A stretch of 64,000 nt of DNA from Forficula auricularia (taxonomy: Eukaryota; Arthropoda; Insecta; Dermaptera; Forficulidae), in contig JALMQS010000816.1 in the NCBI GenBank assembly GCA_024734495.1, positions 7,651,171 through 7,715,170 of the forward strand. The letters run 5' to 3'. The notes beneath the pieces were generated by a model, which saw only the letters and a program-made list of their open reading frames with translations, made no database searches and was not told the origin of the DNA. A program made the position numbers and the translations under genes. Position 1 is the stretch's first letter; each line of letters begins with the position of its first letter. Shown here piece by piece: positions 35,138 through 47,210 of the stretch.

Positions 35138-35927
35138 TGTATAACCATAAGCTAATAGTATTAAAAGGCACTACCCCTATTCTAACACTTCTTCTATAAA
35201 TTGTGCATAAATTGCAGATAATGTTTTGGAATCGGTCTCGCGACTTCAAAGAGCCCTCTGGCAAAATCTACACAACCAATGAACTCAATCAAAGTCACAA
35301 ATTGTAGTATATATATTTAGGGTGAATTTTAGCATGTGACAGTTTTGCAAAAAATTACATGGGTCTCGTCCAGAGTCCAAAAGGTGCGGTTTTCATTTCA
35401 TTTTTTCATTTAGTGCGGATGGATGAGATGAATTCATTTATTACATCCACGATTATTTCCACAGCGTTCAACTGATTGAAATGAAATTGAAAACCTATCA
35501 TAACTTTAACAAAATGAAGCGCTGATTAATTTTTGGTAAATATCAGCCAACAAACATTAGTAATTTATTCGAGTACTTTTTTAGTTTTTTTCTAAATATC
35601 TTGAAAATGACTTTAACAATTTAGATGAAATTTAATATTCGAATTAAGTATCTTAAGGGCCACAAAAAAGGTTTTAAAAATTTTTTAAGAAAATTATGTT
35701 TTAAAGTACTTTAGTCTACAGTAAGATAGTAGGTACTTGGTTTTAAATTCTTTAAAATTTATTTATTTGGTCGGTTTATATTATTAATAAAAAAGGAAAA
35801 ACATATTAATATTTCAAATGTCTATGGATTAAGTCTAGCAGCAATCAGTTTTTATTTCTATTTAAAATTTCTCAATAAAATAATATGTAGCTTTTTTAAA
35901 ACAAATAAATAATTAAAATATTTATTT
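35138..35927. other. AT-rich stretch, no gene seen
   Basis: Positions 35802-35860 repeat 12276-12340. No gene. Confidence 0.5.
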
Positions 35928-36352
35928 TAAATAAATAATAAATATAATTTTAAATAAATAATAAATTTAATTTTAAAAATAATAAATTTAATTTTAAAGA
36001 AATAATAAATTTAATTTTAAAGAAATAATAAATTTAATTTTAAAGAAATAATAAATTTAATTTTAAAGAAATAATAAATTTAATTTTTAAAGAAATAATA
36101 AATTTAATTTTAAAGAAATAATAAATCTAATTTTAAAGAAATAATAAATTTAATTTTAAAGAAATAATAAATTTAATTTTAAAGAAATAATAAATTTAAT
36201 TTTAAAGAAATAATAAATTTAATTTTAAAGAAAAATAAATATAATTTTAAATAAATAATAAATTCAATTTTAAAGAAATAATAAATCTAATTTTAAAGAA
36301 ATAATAAATTTAATTTTTAAGAAATAATAAATTTAATTTTAAAGAAATAATA
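35928..36352 (+). repeat. 23-bp AT minisatellite
   Basis: About 18 near-identical copies of AAATAATAAATTTAATTTTAAAG, with a few single-base variants. There are no spacers, so it is not a CRISPR array. It abuts a tRNA-like B box on the minus strand and may be an expanded SINE tail. Confidence 0.95.
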
Positions 36353-36412
36353 TTGATATGAGTAGGATTCGAACTAGTAACCTCACGATCAGAAGGTATA
36401 TATCTCTAGCAT
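36353..36412 (-). repeat. tRNA-like fragment
   Basis: The minus strand has a perfect B box GGTTACTAGTTCGAATCC-type sequence, followed by TACTCATATCA and then the minisatellite. There is no convincing acceptor stem. Likely a SINE head or tRNA pseudogene. Confidence 0.4.
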
Positions 36413-37548
36413 TTTCTTACGAAAAATTGCTATGAAATGAAGGTTTATATTTCTATTCATTTCCTACTTACTTATGCCAAATATTTTTATCTTCATATAA
36501 TAATTTATTTCTTGAAATATATATACCTATAATAAGTTGCACGGGTCATGAGGCATTTACTAGTTTTGGGCAATATTGCAAACCTCTACTTAAAAATTTG
36601 GATATGTATAACTTAATTTGATAATTATGATGTTTTTTACCATTATTTTATTCTAGTTATCTGTGATTGTGTGTTATTTTTCAGAGAAAGTCAAATATAA
36701 AAGTAATTTTCTTTTACGACAATTTTTTAAAGTTTAAAAAATTTAAATTCACCTCGTAAATGAGCAAAGGAGTTGTTTGAACTTCCAACCTTTAACGACT
36801 CTTAATGAAAAAACTATTGAAATTTCTAATTAAAAATATTTATTACTATATAAATTATTATAAGCTATTAATTTAGTAATAAAATTCCTCGATATTTGAT
36901 TTTATCCTTTATGAAATATTTGATAATAATATTGATACATGGATATAAAAATCAAATTGGCTTTAATGATCAATATTTCAAAATACTATACACCTGAAAA
37001 AATGTTAAAATACAGGAAATATGTAATCAAATTTTCACTGAAAAGATTTCACTTAAGCAAATTATAGCAACTTGAGACTATATATTTTTGAATTCTTCAT
37101 AAAGACTATCAATCTATCTCTTTTAATTTATAGATTTTAAAATTATATATATTAACCAAGTCTATCATTTTATGAGGCAAGGCTAAAGTAGTTAGAATAT
37201 TTCACTACCAAGTACATCGAATCTTGATCCATTAAGCAAATCTTCATCATAGGGAAAAAATAAAAAGCTAGAAAAAAATAACCGTTGATGCAATTCACGA
37301 AACAAATTTCCGCGCTTTCCCTCTTTTATAAATACTATCACTGTATGTGATTCAATCAATTAAAATCAAAAATTTACCATTTTGAGAGAAGTACACGATT
37401 TAATGACTCTCAACAACCAATCGCGATAAAATTGGAGAAATGCCGAACCAGTTCATTTAACAATAGATTTATCCCCATCACTTGTAGACACTGAAACGCT
37501 CTCCCTGAATCCCTCTTCCCCGACATTTATTATCTTCAATAAAATTTC
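36413..37548. other. AT-rich stretch, no gene seen
   Basis: No coding or RNA feature recognised. Confidence 0.5.
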
Positions 37549-37556
37549 TTCTAGGG

Positions 37557-38312
37557 CAGGTCCCCAAACTTTTTAAAGATAGGGCCACATGTGAACATTG
37601 AAAACTATGGCCGGATGTAACATATTACACGGAAATTATATTAATATAAGTCATTAATAGCATAATAAATCCACTGTTAAAATTTGAAGACGATTTACCA
37701 CACCAAACATGAAATAATTGCAATTAAAAATGAAATTTTTGTGCATATTGATAGCATGTGAAAGAGTGGCAAAATGATCATTATTTTATTTTTTTTCATT
37801 GAAGGACTTTCACCATCTTATGATGAAAAATTAATATTTGTTATAATAATATATTCGGAGTAACTTAAAAAAAATTGAAATTATTTACCAAGTTTTAATA
37901 AAAAATAAAAAAACAACATATTTCGGCGATTATTTTTATTGGAGGGGATATAAGAACAGTCGCTTGGAAACGATCCGGCAACGTTGTAACGAGCAAAATG
38001 GCAGAATAAAAGAAAAAGACACGAAAATATAAAATAATTAAAAATTTTAAACAAAATACTTAGAAACTTTAGTGGATAATAATTATTGGCATAAAATAAC
38101 ATGAAAAAAGTGTGAGAAGTACAGTCACGTTAAAAAGCATAACCTAGAGAGTGATTACGAGGCTAAAACGTTTTGTGTGGATTGTCGCGAAAGAACTACC
38201 TTAATAATACGGCTGTTATATGGCATTAATATTTAATATAGTGAATATTTATGAATTAATTCTGTAGTAGCCGGGGGCCGGATGGAAAAGTTTCAAGGGC
38301 CGGATTTGCCTG
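37557..38312. mobile_element. hAT element with perfect 8-bp target duplication
   Basis: The ends are CAGGTCCCCAAACTTTTTAA and CCGGATTTGCCTG. TTCTAGGG is duplicated exactly at 37549-37556 and 38313-38320. Imperfect TIRs include GGGCCAC/GGCCGG-type words. Interior sequence is shared with 3940-4330 and 60856-61388. No transposase is recognisable. Confidence 0.9.
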
Positions 38313-38354
38313 TTCTAGGGCACACATTTTGTCAAATAGACTTCAACTATTTTT

Positions 38355-39147
38355 AACCGATTTCAAATAAGGAGGAAGTTCTCTATTCGACTGAATTTTT
38401 TTTTTGTGTCTATGTTACCTCATATCTTCGCCAATTGTGAACCGATTTTGATGATTTTTTTGCATTGGGTTCAGTCTAGCTTTCGATTGCTCCCGTTTTT
38501 TCATTGGTATTGGACCTTTATTTATATGTTTGTTCAGGCATAACTTCTTTGTTTATGAACCGATTTTAATGATTCTTTTTTATTGGAAAGAGGGTACCTT
38601 AGGAGTGGTACCATATAAATTTGGTCAAGTTTTGAAGATATGATCAATGACGAAATAACGTAAATCTCCAATTTTTGTGAGTAAATATTCGAAATTATAA
38701 TAAATAAAATCTTTTATAAAAAAAAAATTAAAACGTTCATTTAGAACCCGCAAACGTTTCCAGAGAATTTCTATATTTATGAATTGAATTTTATTATCAT
38801 TTTCTGATTCATTCGCCCCACGCTTTCTCTTACGATATGCATGCAAGATATTATATTAAGTCACTATTAATAACATCACTAAAAGAGAAAAATAAAAATA
38901 ATTTTTATAAAAAAAAAAAAAAAACCGACTTCAAAAAAATTAAATGCAACAAATAAAATAATAATAACTTAAAAATCAAATAAAATACACTAAAAGGTAT
39001 AAAATAATTATCTTATTTAGTTACAACTAAACGACGAAATATTAATATGAAATTACTTTTTGAAGTCGGAGCCAAACATATACATTTTATGAATTGCACT
39101 CGACGGATCTTCCTTAGTACGCTCGCTTATATAGTTTGTTTGGCACC
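38355..39147 (+). mobile_element. Family A element, copy 4, with extra segment
   Basis: It starts AACCGATTTCAAATAAGGAG and is truncated after TTTGGCACC. Between GATATGATCA and CTATTAATAACATC it carries about 218 bp (38647-38864) absent from copies 1-3 and 6 but present in copy 5. That segment opens a minus-strand frame MHAYRKRKRGANESENDN. Confidence 0.85.
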
Positions 39148-39372
39148 TACAAATTAACCACATATCCTTCTTACAAAGTGGATATTATTATTTTTGAACA
39201 AAATATCAAAAATTTCGCTGAAATATTTTGTATTCCCGTGATTTCCTACCTCCTACTGGTTTATTTAGATAAATGCAAACTCTTAAATAGAATTAATTCA
39301 AATAGAAATATTATTATAATATACAGGGTATAGTGGAATATTTAATTTTTGCATGAAAAAAGTGTTGTTTTT

Positions 39373-40292
39373 AACCGACTTCAAAAAAGGCGGAGGTTCT
39401 CAATTCGACTGATTTTTTTTTTGTGTCTATGTTACCTCATATCTCCTACAATTGTAAACCTATTTTGATGATTTTTTTGCATTGGGTTCAGTCTAGCTTT
39501 CGATTGCTCCCGTTTTTTCATTGGTATTGGACCTTTATTTATATGTTTGTTCAGGCATAACTTCTTTGTTTATGAACCGATTTTAATGATTCTTTTTTAT
39601 TGGAAAGAGGGTACCTTAGGAGTGGTACCATATTAATTTGGTCAAGTTTTGAAGATATGATCAATGACGAAATAACGTAAATCTCCAATTTTTGTGAGTA
39701 AATATTCGAAATTATAATAAATAAAATCTTTTATAAAAAAAAATTAAAACGTTCATTTAGAACCCGCAAACGTTTCCAGAGAATTTCTATATTTATGAAT
39801 TGAATTTTATTATCATTTTCTGATTCATTCGCCCGACGCTTTCTCTTACGAGATGCATGCAAGGTATTATATTAAGTCACTATTAATAACATCACTAAAA
39901 AGAGAAAATTAAAAATAATTTTTATAAAAAAATAAAACCGACTTCAAAAAATTAAATGCAACAAATAAAATAATAATAACTTAAAAATCAAATAAAATAC
40001 ACTAAAAGGTATAAAATAATTATCTTGTTTAGTTACAACTAAACGACGAAATATTAATATGAAATTACTTTTTGAAGTCGGTGCCAAACATATACATTTT
40101 ATGAATTGCACTCGACGGATCTTACTTAGTACCTCGCTTATATAGTTTGTTTGGCACCGACTTCAAAAGGGATTTCATGTTAATATTTCGTCGTTTAGTT
40201 GTAACTAAATAAGATAATTATTTTATACCTTTTAGTGTATTTTATTTTATTTTTAAGTTATTATTATTTTATTTATTGCATTTAATTTTTTT
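39373..40292 (+). mobile_element. Family A element, copy 5, with extra segment
   Basis: It starts AACCGACTTCAAAAAAGGCG, is nearly full length, and loses the last dozen bases of the right end. It shares the copy 4 insert at about 39660-39880. It lies 220 bp from copy 4 in the same orientation, so the pair may be a tandem duplication. Confidence 0.85.
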
Positions 40293-41255
40293 AAATAAAA
40301 TTTCATTCGATTAATCATTTTAGCCCCGAATACTTTGTTTTTCTCAGACAGATTTAAAATCGATGAATATTAAAGATTAGACTCGATTACAGATGATTTA
40401 CTTTGGCAAAGAATTGCGATTTGATCGAAGGGTCATTATCTAAGAGGTAAGAGGCAAGAGTTGTGGATCATATATCCCTGCCGCTGATTCTTTTTCAAAA
40501 ATTCGATGCAATTACTCTACATCCCATAAATCATCGGTTGAATCGTATTTTTCTCTCTGATTGGGAGTTGATAGTTCTAATCGCGTGAGTGATTGCGAGC
40601 GGCGAGCGTGATGCGTGGGCGGACGATCCATCACGAAGACTGTTCCCGGGCTGAGGCCTTAGGGTCTTCCTTATTAGGCGTCCGGCTCGCTCACTTACCA
40701 CCAGCACTGCATCCATCATATTCGTTATACATACATACATACGCGTGAAGGCTTCCAACCGCCCATCGCGGCCTAGATCAACCAAGATTAATCTGCAAGA
40801 TGCCAAACTACGGACCGCATGATGCACCCAGGTCGTCCTAGACCTCCTCTTCGATCAAACAGTTAGCAACCTCCATCGAAGCAAATTTGATTCTCTCTTG
40901 ATTTTTTCAAAATATAAATCCATTTTATCCTTCTACGTATGCGATTTTATTGTGTATCTTCTAATCCATTAGTATTTTATTACGTTGAATTGCATCCTTC
41001 AGTATAATGAAATTCAAGAATCGCAATATCAATATATAAAATGTGTGTTATATAAATGTTAATATCTTCTATTAAATTAATACGATGCTGTTCTAATAAA
41101 ATTGCCAAGTTATTTTCTATATATATATTTTTTTAATTTAAATTTTTAAAGCTCAGAAAATTCGTAAAGTTAGTTGCTTAAAGTGCTTTAAAATGTGGAT
41201 ATCTTACTTTGCTTACGCTGGAAACATACTGGAGATGAAAGCAAAGTAGAAGGCA
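40293..41255. other. No supported gene; GC-richer patch at 40540-40860
   Basis: The patch includes (CATA)n near 40727 and a 98-codon minus frame without family motifs. It could be a promoter or exon of an unseen host gene. Confidence 0.3.
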
Positions 41256-41428
41256 TAACGTCAAAAACAAATTTGCTTAAATTTTATGCTCAGCGGAATC
41301 TACAGTGCGATGTTATAAATCTCTGAAGTTTTCAAACATTATCATGATCGCTGCACCAAATTTTCACTAAAAGTTTCGAGGTGCACATCTCTTAAAACGT
41401 TGAAAATAACAACTTCATCAGTATATTT

Positions 41429-41706
41429 CTTCTTCGAGTGCCATACCCGAAACGGGTGTCGGCGCCTCTCCACATATACCTGTGCTGAGTGTGTTTAGTT
41501 GTTTTACACAGATATACGGGACCTACTTTTTAACGCCGGTTCCGAACGGCTAATTTGGAGAGGCTACTTGGCAATTATACTCTTGGTAGGTTGCCATTAC
41601 TTTCCAAGAGGAGGCGGCTGCAAATATCTATCTGCCGAGACTCGGTCTCGAACCAGCGATCTCCGAGTCAGCGACCCAACAATCTATCCACTGACCCACA
41701 GTCGCC
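41429..41706 (-). mobile_element. tRNA-derived SINE, minus strand
   Basis: The reverse complement starts GGCGACTGTGGGTCAGTGGA (A box), then B box GGTTCGAGACC, and ends CACTCGAAGAAGA. An exact 11-bp target duplication TCAGTATATTT flanks it (41418-41428 and 41707-41717). The paralogous empty site is at 42165-42180. Confidence 0.92.
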
Positions 41707-42236
41707 TCAGTATATTTACAATTTACATAATACCTGTAATATCGCTTAATTATCTAATCATTAGATTAGATTCTAATGATTTTTTTATTATATAGCTTTT
41801 TATATTTATTTAGAAGATGTATCATTTTTTTTAATAAAGTGACCATATCGTCGAGTCAGAAAATTCTCCGCGGTGCACAGTGTGCACCGCGGTGCATAAT
41901 TTAAAAATCCTAGTTATAAACTATGAGAGTATTTAAAATAAAGAAAATTTAAAAAATTAAAAAATATGAAATTCTAGGTAGGTTTTACAAAAATATTTTT
42001 TTAGAAGGCATAACGACAAAAAACAAACTTGCTTAAATTCTATGCTCAGCGGAATCTACAGTGCGATGTTATAAACCAGAAGTCTTCAAACTTTTTCATG
42101 ATCGGTGCACCAAATTTTCACTAAAAGTTCCGCGGTGCACATCTCTCAAAACTTTGAAAATAACAAGTTCATCAGTATATTTACAATTTACATAATACCT
42201 GTAATACCGCTTAATTATCTAATCATTAGATTAGAT

Positions 42237-42535
42237 CCCAGGTAGCACAAGAATAATCTATAAATATTCTATAATATCTTCTCTGGACATTGGAATATCC
42301 TGTTCAATCTTCGTAGATATTCTGGGAATTTTCTTGGAACTAAAATATTCGTGTAGGACATTAAATTCCCTTTCCCGGAATATTCCTAGTTGCGCATTCT
42401 TGGAATATTCGGAAAAGAATATTCTCAGAACATTAAATCCCATACAAATATTCTATGGATCTCCTAGAGATAATTGGATATATGTCCTTTAAATAACTTC
42501 TTAGAATATTCTGGGGATATTGTGTGTTACCTGGG
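42237..42535. mobile_element. MITE with CCCAGGTA ends
   Basis: CCCAGGTAGCACA at the left and TGTGTTACCTGGG at the right. Comparison with arm 1 shows a clean insertion with only AT duplicated. The interior repeats GAATATTC dyads (for example 42378, 42402, 42417, 42513). Superfamily uncertain; a 2-bp duplication would suit a Tc1/mariner-like process. Confidence 0.82.
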
Positions 42536-42720
42536 ATTCTAATGATATTTTATTATATAGCTTTTTTTACTTATTTATTTTGAAGATGTATAATTTTTTT
42601 TAATAAAGTGACCACATCGTCGCGGTGCATAATTTGAAGATCCCTGTTATAATCTATCAGAGTATTTAAAGTAAAGAAAATTTAAAAAAATTAAAAATAT
42701 GAAATTCTAGGTAGGTTTTA

Positions 42721-43444
42721 CAAAAATATTTTTGTTAAACCTACTTATAATTTAAAATTTTTAAAATTTTCTTTACTTTATTAAAATATGTTTCATCAAG
42801 AACCTACACCACTCTCCCTTAACAAAATATCAGAGTATAAGCAAGTATCAAGCAAGTGTTATTCCCAGCTCATAGTGAATAGGTATGTTTCAAGGCTAAA
42901 AAAAATTGAAGAAAAGCTCTCAAATTTTTAGAAATTAAATAGTCAATTATACTATTGAAGAAGTCAGACAAAGCATCTTCACATTTTATAAATCACTAGC
43001 GGCTATCAGCGGTGTTTTCGATACTTCCGCACTTCTAGCCTCTGGCGGACTGCATCCCGAAATCTATAAAAACTTGGCATACCGAAAATTAAGACCTTCA
43101 CCCAATAAAAATTTCTATAGCAAAGTGATTTTTACAACTAGTGAATGTTATAAATGACCTAATTCATTTTCCACTTTTTTTCAGTTCAGTGATTGGATTT
43201 TTTGGCTTAGCTGCATGGAATTTGGCGTGGCTGAATCAATCTAGAAAATAAGAACAAAGTTTTAAAATAAAATTATAAAATGAAATTAAGCTTTAGAACT
43301 ATTATTTAAAAGTACATATATTTAAATGTTTCACAGCTCGATCAAAGTAAGGAATATAACATTTTGAATTATAAAAAATAATACATATACGAAATTTGTT
43401 GAATAAAGTAATAATTAACAGGCTTATAAAAAACTATACATATA
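42721..43444. other. AT-rich stretch, no gene seen
   Basis: The patch 42990-43110 is less AT-rich but shows no protein family. Confidence 0.45.
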
Positions 43445-43846
43445 TCTATATAAATAAAAATGCAATGTTACGCTTAAGTGATACGTTGAAAGATCTCCGA
43501 AAGTTCTTCACCGATTTCTTTGTAATTTTCACACAACATTCCATTCCAATACACGAGTGTCTTTATATATAGTGTTTTTATAGATATCACACCTGTGGCA
43601 TGTAAAAAACATTTTTTTCGAGGAAAAACCTCTCTGGGGGGTAAAAACAAACAAACAAGATGACCAATAATAGCTTTTTGGAAATCGTTCAACTGTGGAT
43701 ATTATTTTTGGTTAAGGGAACAATTTTGACAAGTAATATATAATTCATTTACTGTTTTAATTACCTATATATATTTTAACCATAAAACGAGACGCTCCCC
43801 GCCAGGGGCTAGTTGACGCTGGGCCGAAGGCCCGGGCGTCTGCTAG
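43445..43846 (+). mobile_element. Complete short Helitron
   Basis: It starts A|TCTATATAAATAAAAATGC. It ends with a strong hairpin GACGC-GGGCC-GAA-GGCCC-GCGTC (43815-43840) and CTAG|T. It is 402 bp with no rolling-circle replicase. Confidence 0.9.
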
Positions 43847-43857
43847 TGCCCATATAA

Positions 43858-44125
43858 AGCCAAGTATGTTCGTATACGGCCATACATGGAATCACTCAAA
43901 AAGCATATATGCCCAGATATGGCCATTTATAATATCCAAGATACATAAAAATATGTGGTGCGTTTTCATATATGGCTATGTATAACCATATATTCCCATT
44001 TAATCATGTATGAACATATATAGGATTACTCAAAAACATATATGCCCATATATGGCCATGTATAATATCTAAGACTCACAAACTATGTGGTACATTTCCA
44101 TAGAAGGCTATATGTTAATCTTTTT
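43858..44125 (+). repeat. Two tandem units of about 150 bp with CATATATGGCCAT words
   Basis: Units at 43890-44000 and 44035-44125 share CATATATGCCC, GATATGGCCAT, AATATC and ATGTGGT. CCATATATGG fits the CArG-box consensus, but in AT-rich DNA this is weak evidence of regulation. Confidence 0.6.
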
Positions 44126-45470
44126 TCTCGGGTAATTATTTACCAAAATTAAGAAAACATTCATTTTAGGGGTTGAAAGAGAGAAGGTCAGGTTTTTCGT
44201 ATTTTTCCTTTATTATTACTCCAAACTCTACCAGTATGCCAAATGTTAACGTCCTATAAGGGTTTTATATAATAATAACAATCTTCACCTCTTCCTTTTA
44301 GGGGTTGAAAGAGAGAAAGTCTGGGTTTGGGGAATTTTTCATTTATTTGTGTCTCAAACTCTACCAGCATGCGAAATTTCATGGTACTGAAATTATTAGA
44401 AGTACCCTATAGGTTTTGATGACCTGTAAGTTAGCCAGGCAGTCCCAAAATTAGCCATTTTCTCAAGTCCATATTTCAGAATCCATTTAACTTATATTAT
44501 TGAAATTCGGTAGTCACATCAAGTAGGATTTCATAATTAATCATTTCAGATCTGCATCTCAAATGGGTTCAGAGCTATAGTGGCGTCAAAAGTGACTCGA
44601 ATTTGTTCATATAAATTGCGTTACGCGTATACGGTTAATGAGTACGCTGTGCGCTATAATAAAACAGGTCTTTTACAAAAAAATTGTTTTTTCGGCCATA
44701 ATTCGAAAAAATTAAACAATAAACAATCATTACAAAAAAATAGAGCTACATAAATGGATGACGATCGATTTCTCACCAAACCACAATGAAGTGTAGCACA
44801 TAAAGAGCACTGAATATCCATATAAGAAGTTTCTCTTGGAAAAATCTGATTAAATAGATTTTTAATTCCTGTTCTAATATCTGCAGTATAGCCTAATAAT
44901 GTCCATTTTTGGATTGGTAATAAAATTGATTTAAGAACTGTCTGTCTAGACATTCATACTTGATCTTAATTAATCGAAGCTAATTATATACATAGGGATT
45001 TATTATAATTAATTCATAAAGCGAAAGGTTTATTGCTAAATTGATGATTTATTATAAATATCGGCAAAAAGAAATAAATCAAACTATTTCAAATTATTAT
45101 ATCAAAAATTTTAATAAACTAATCAAATTTTCTCCGATATTACATACATTATGAATTTCATTTTATTTACCGATAGTATATGAAATTGATGGATTTGGGG
45201 GTCTCCTGATTCTAATAATCCCATATTTTTAGACATCAATGAGAAAATTAGAACATAACATTCAAAGACTTCCGCCGAAAAATTTTATGGGGGGGGGGGG
45301 GGGTTAGATTGAAGACAAATAATTGCATTAGGCATTAACTTTTTTAAATGTTTAATTTTTTGAGTTTTTTTTCACAAGAAAACACTAATAAGTAGTGGTT
45401 AAATATAAAAACGCATACGATACATTAAACATAGTTTAGTGAGATAGCCCGCAAGTCAGGGCTGTTATAC
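44126..45470. other. AT-rich stretch, no supported gene
   Basis: Two partial repeats GGGGTTGAAAGAGAGAA near 44170 and 44300. A 15-base G run at 45289-45303. A 99-codon minus frame (44654-44953) has several Cys but no recognised domain. Confidence 0.45.
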
Positions 45471-45539
45471 TATATATAAGAGCCTAGATTAATTTGTAAC
45501 AACGCTGAGAGAATTTTCTTTAAAAAATTTACCCTCTTG

Positions 45540-45606
45540 CCTAGAATCGAACCGACGAACTCTTGAACTAAGGGCATCAGCTCTAGCCATTACACCATTG
45601 GAACAT
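45540..45606 (-). repeat. tRNA-like sequence
   Basis: The minus strand has A box TGGTGTAATGGCTAGAG and B box GGTTCGATTC. The T stem (GTCGG/CTAGG) does not pair, so it is a pseudogene or SINE head. It is present in the left arm of the large inverted repeat and absent from the right arm. Confidence 0.5.
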
Positions 45607-46201
45607 TAATATTTATATCTTGATTTCTGTTACTACTATAGTAAAACTATATATTTTTGATTTAGACTTTGTGTCGAGATAATATTGTATTCATTTGAAC
45701 TCGAATGAAAATGAAAAAACACCAATAGATTTTAAATTAAGAAACATTAAATATATATTAATTAACTAGGCAAATTTGAAATATAATTGTCAGCTCGGAT
45801 TTTAAACTGATGGCTCCAATCGATTTTCATTAACCAGGCAAATTTGAAATATAATTGTAATTTGGACTAGAATTTTTAAATGAAAGACTCCTATTCATTT
45901 TAAATTAAGAAACATTAAATATATTGATAATTATTCGTCCCCCCCTCCCCGAGGGGGTCGCCACCCAAAAATTAAAGAGGCCAAAATTTTAAGAGACGAT
46001 GTATTTTCGGTAGTTTACATTTGGAGTGTGGTTTTTTAAAAGGAATCAAATTTTTGGACCCTGACGCTGCCCGCCAGGCCACCAGGCCGGAGTGCCGAGC
46101 TTCGAGGGCGTGGCGAAGGCACGCACGAAAAGCTCGTATTGAATAAGATTGAAGTAATTTTTGAAGATGGACTATTAAGTGAATTGAGTAGGTATTGATG
46201 A

Positions 46202-46402
46202 GGCAGTCCAAAATTCAAAAAAGAAGATAATTTAAACTATCTTTTTATTAATATACCAACGTTTCGGAGGCTTATTTCCTCCTTCTTCAGGGTTTCACTG
46301 ACCTTTCAAAACCTTGAAGAAGTAGGGAATAAGCCTTCGAATCGTCGGTTTATGAATAAAAAGATAGTTTAAATTATTTTCTTTTTGAATTTTGGGCTGC
46401 CA
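46202..46402. mobile_element. Foldback with hammerhead-like motifs
   Basis: A 201-bp palindrome; the ends are GGCAGTCCAAAATTCAAAA and TTGAATTTTGGGCTGCC. The left arm holds an intact minus-strand motif (46253-46295). The right arm holds a decayed plus copy (about 46308-46354) with TTGAAGA and GAAT. Half of the same element lies at 57400-57545. Confidence 0.85.
46253..46295 (-). ncRNA. Hammerhead-like ribozyme, intact core
   Basis: Minus strand: AAACC, CTGAAGA (46284-46290), one A, helix II GGAGG/CCTCC, GAAAC-GTT, then GGTAT. Helix I pairs with one mismatch; the relative at 57436 pairs perfectly (AAACC/GGTTT). Triplet GTT. Confidence 0.7.
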
Positions 46403-46533
46403 AATCACTACCCACTCAATGCTATTGCAATGAATTTTTTATTCGATCCCAGGGGTTTGGGGGAGAGGGGGAGTGCAAAATTATATTTAAACATTACGCT
46501 ATTTGTTTTAACGATAAATCACAGAAAGATGTT

Positions 46534-46806
46534 ACACAGGAAATTATTTCGCGGATTATAGTGGTGTTCCAAGAAAGTGGAAATAAAATTAAAAAATCTT
46601 TTAAATTATATTTTGTAGATTTTTTATTTATCTCTCTAAAAACTGTTTTTTGTTGAACCTCCTGATGAAGGGTTCATAGCCCGAAATATGTATAGAGATA
46701 AATAAAAAAAAATCTCAAAAATATAATTTAAAAGATTTTTTAATTTTTTAAATTTTATTTCCACTTTGTGAAACACCACTATAATCCGTCAAAAAATTTC
46801 CTGTGT
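46534..46806. mobile_element. Foldback with one hammerhead-like motif
   Basis: ACACAGGAAATTATTTCGCG at the left is mirrored at the right end through 46806. The arms also share AGTGGTGTT and GTGGAAATAAAATT. The motif sits at the inner edge of the right arm only (46659-46697). Confidence 0.82.
46659..46697 (+). ncRNA. Hammerhead-like ribozyme
   Basis: Helix I CTC with GAG, core CTGATGA (46662-46668), one A, helix II GGG/CCC plus a T-G pair (TTCATA loop side), GAA (46683-46685). Helix III is ATA-TG-TAT and the triplet TAT-A precedes GAG. The helices are unlike other copies but all pair. Confidence 0.7.
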
Positions 46807-47205
46807 ATAATATGTTTTAGTATAAACCAACACCGCTTTCCCTAAACATTAGAAAGATATTGGTTTAATCAGCCATCTACCCCAGCCAAGTATCATTTTC
46901 ATGTTTTTAGAATTTTCTTCATTTCCATATGTTTTTTTATAAATGAATCCAAAGATCAAACTCCCTACGATATTTTTAAATATTAAAAAAATTATAGAGG
47001 TATATATGGTAAGTACCTACTTTGGAATTTTTATTAATCTAAATGTTTAATCTTCCGATTTCAAAAATAACATTGTTTTTTCTTCATTTTTACTTAATAA
47101 CTATCATTTAATATTTTGATTCAAAATTATTCTTGTTCCTGGTGAAACTACATCACATTAAAAATTATTATTCGGAAATAATATTTCATTATTTTGAAAT
47201 GCCTC
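46807..47205. other. AT-rich stretch, no gene seen
   Basis: Nothing recognised. Confidence 0.5.
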
Positions 47206-47210
47206 TCCGT

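Larger units (their letters stand above)
41256..42700 (+). repeat. Tandem duplication, two arms each with its own insertion
   Basis: Arm 1 (41256-41990) and arm 2 (42005-42720) share AGAAGGCATAACG, GCTCAGCGGAATCTACAGTG, GGTGCACATCTC, CTGTAATA and AATCATTAGATTAGAT. Arm 1 is interrupted by a SINE (41429-41706), arm 2 by a MITE (42237-42535). Each arm supplies the empty site for the other. CCGCGGTGCAC motifs recall hAT ends, but TIRs are not clear. Confidence 0.85.

Noticed and set aside
35928..36352. Regular short repeats as a possible CRISPR array
   Set aside because: Units are contiguous with no spacers, AT-only, and in a eukaryotic setting.
41413..41421. TCATCAG near 41415 and 42168 as hammerhead cores on the minus strand
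   Set aside because: A short helix can be drawn but GAAA and a cleavage triplet are missing.
45540..45606. Functional tRNA gene
   Set aside because: Box A and B are present but the T stem and acceptor do not pair.
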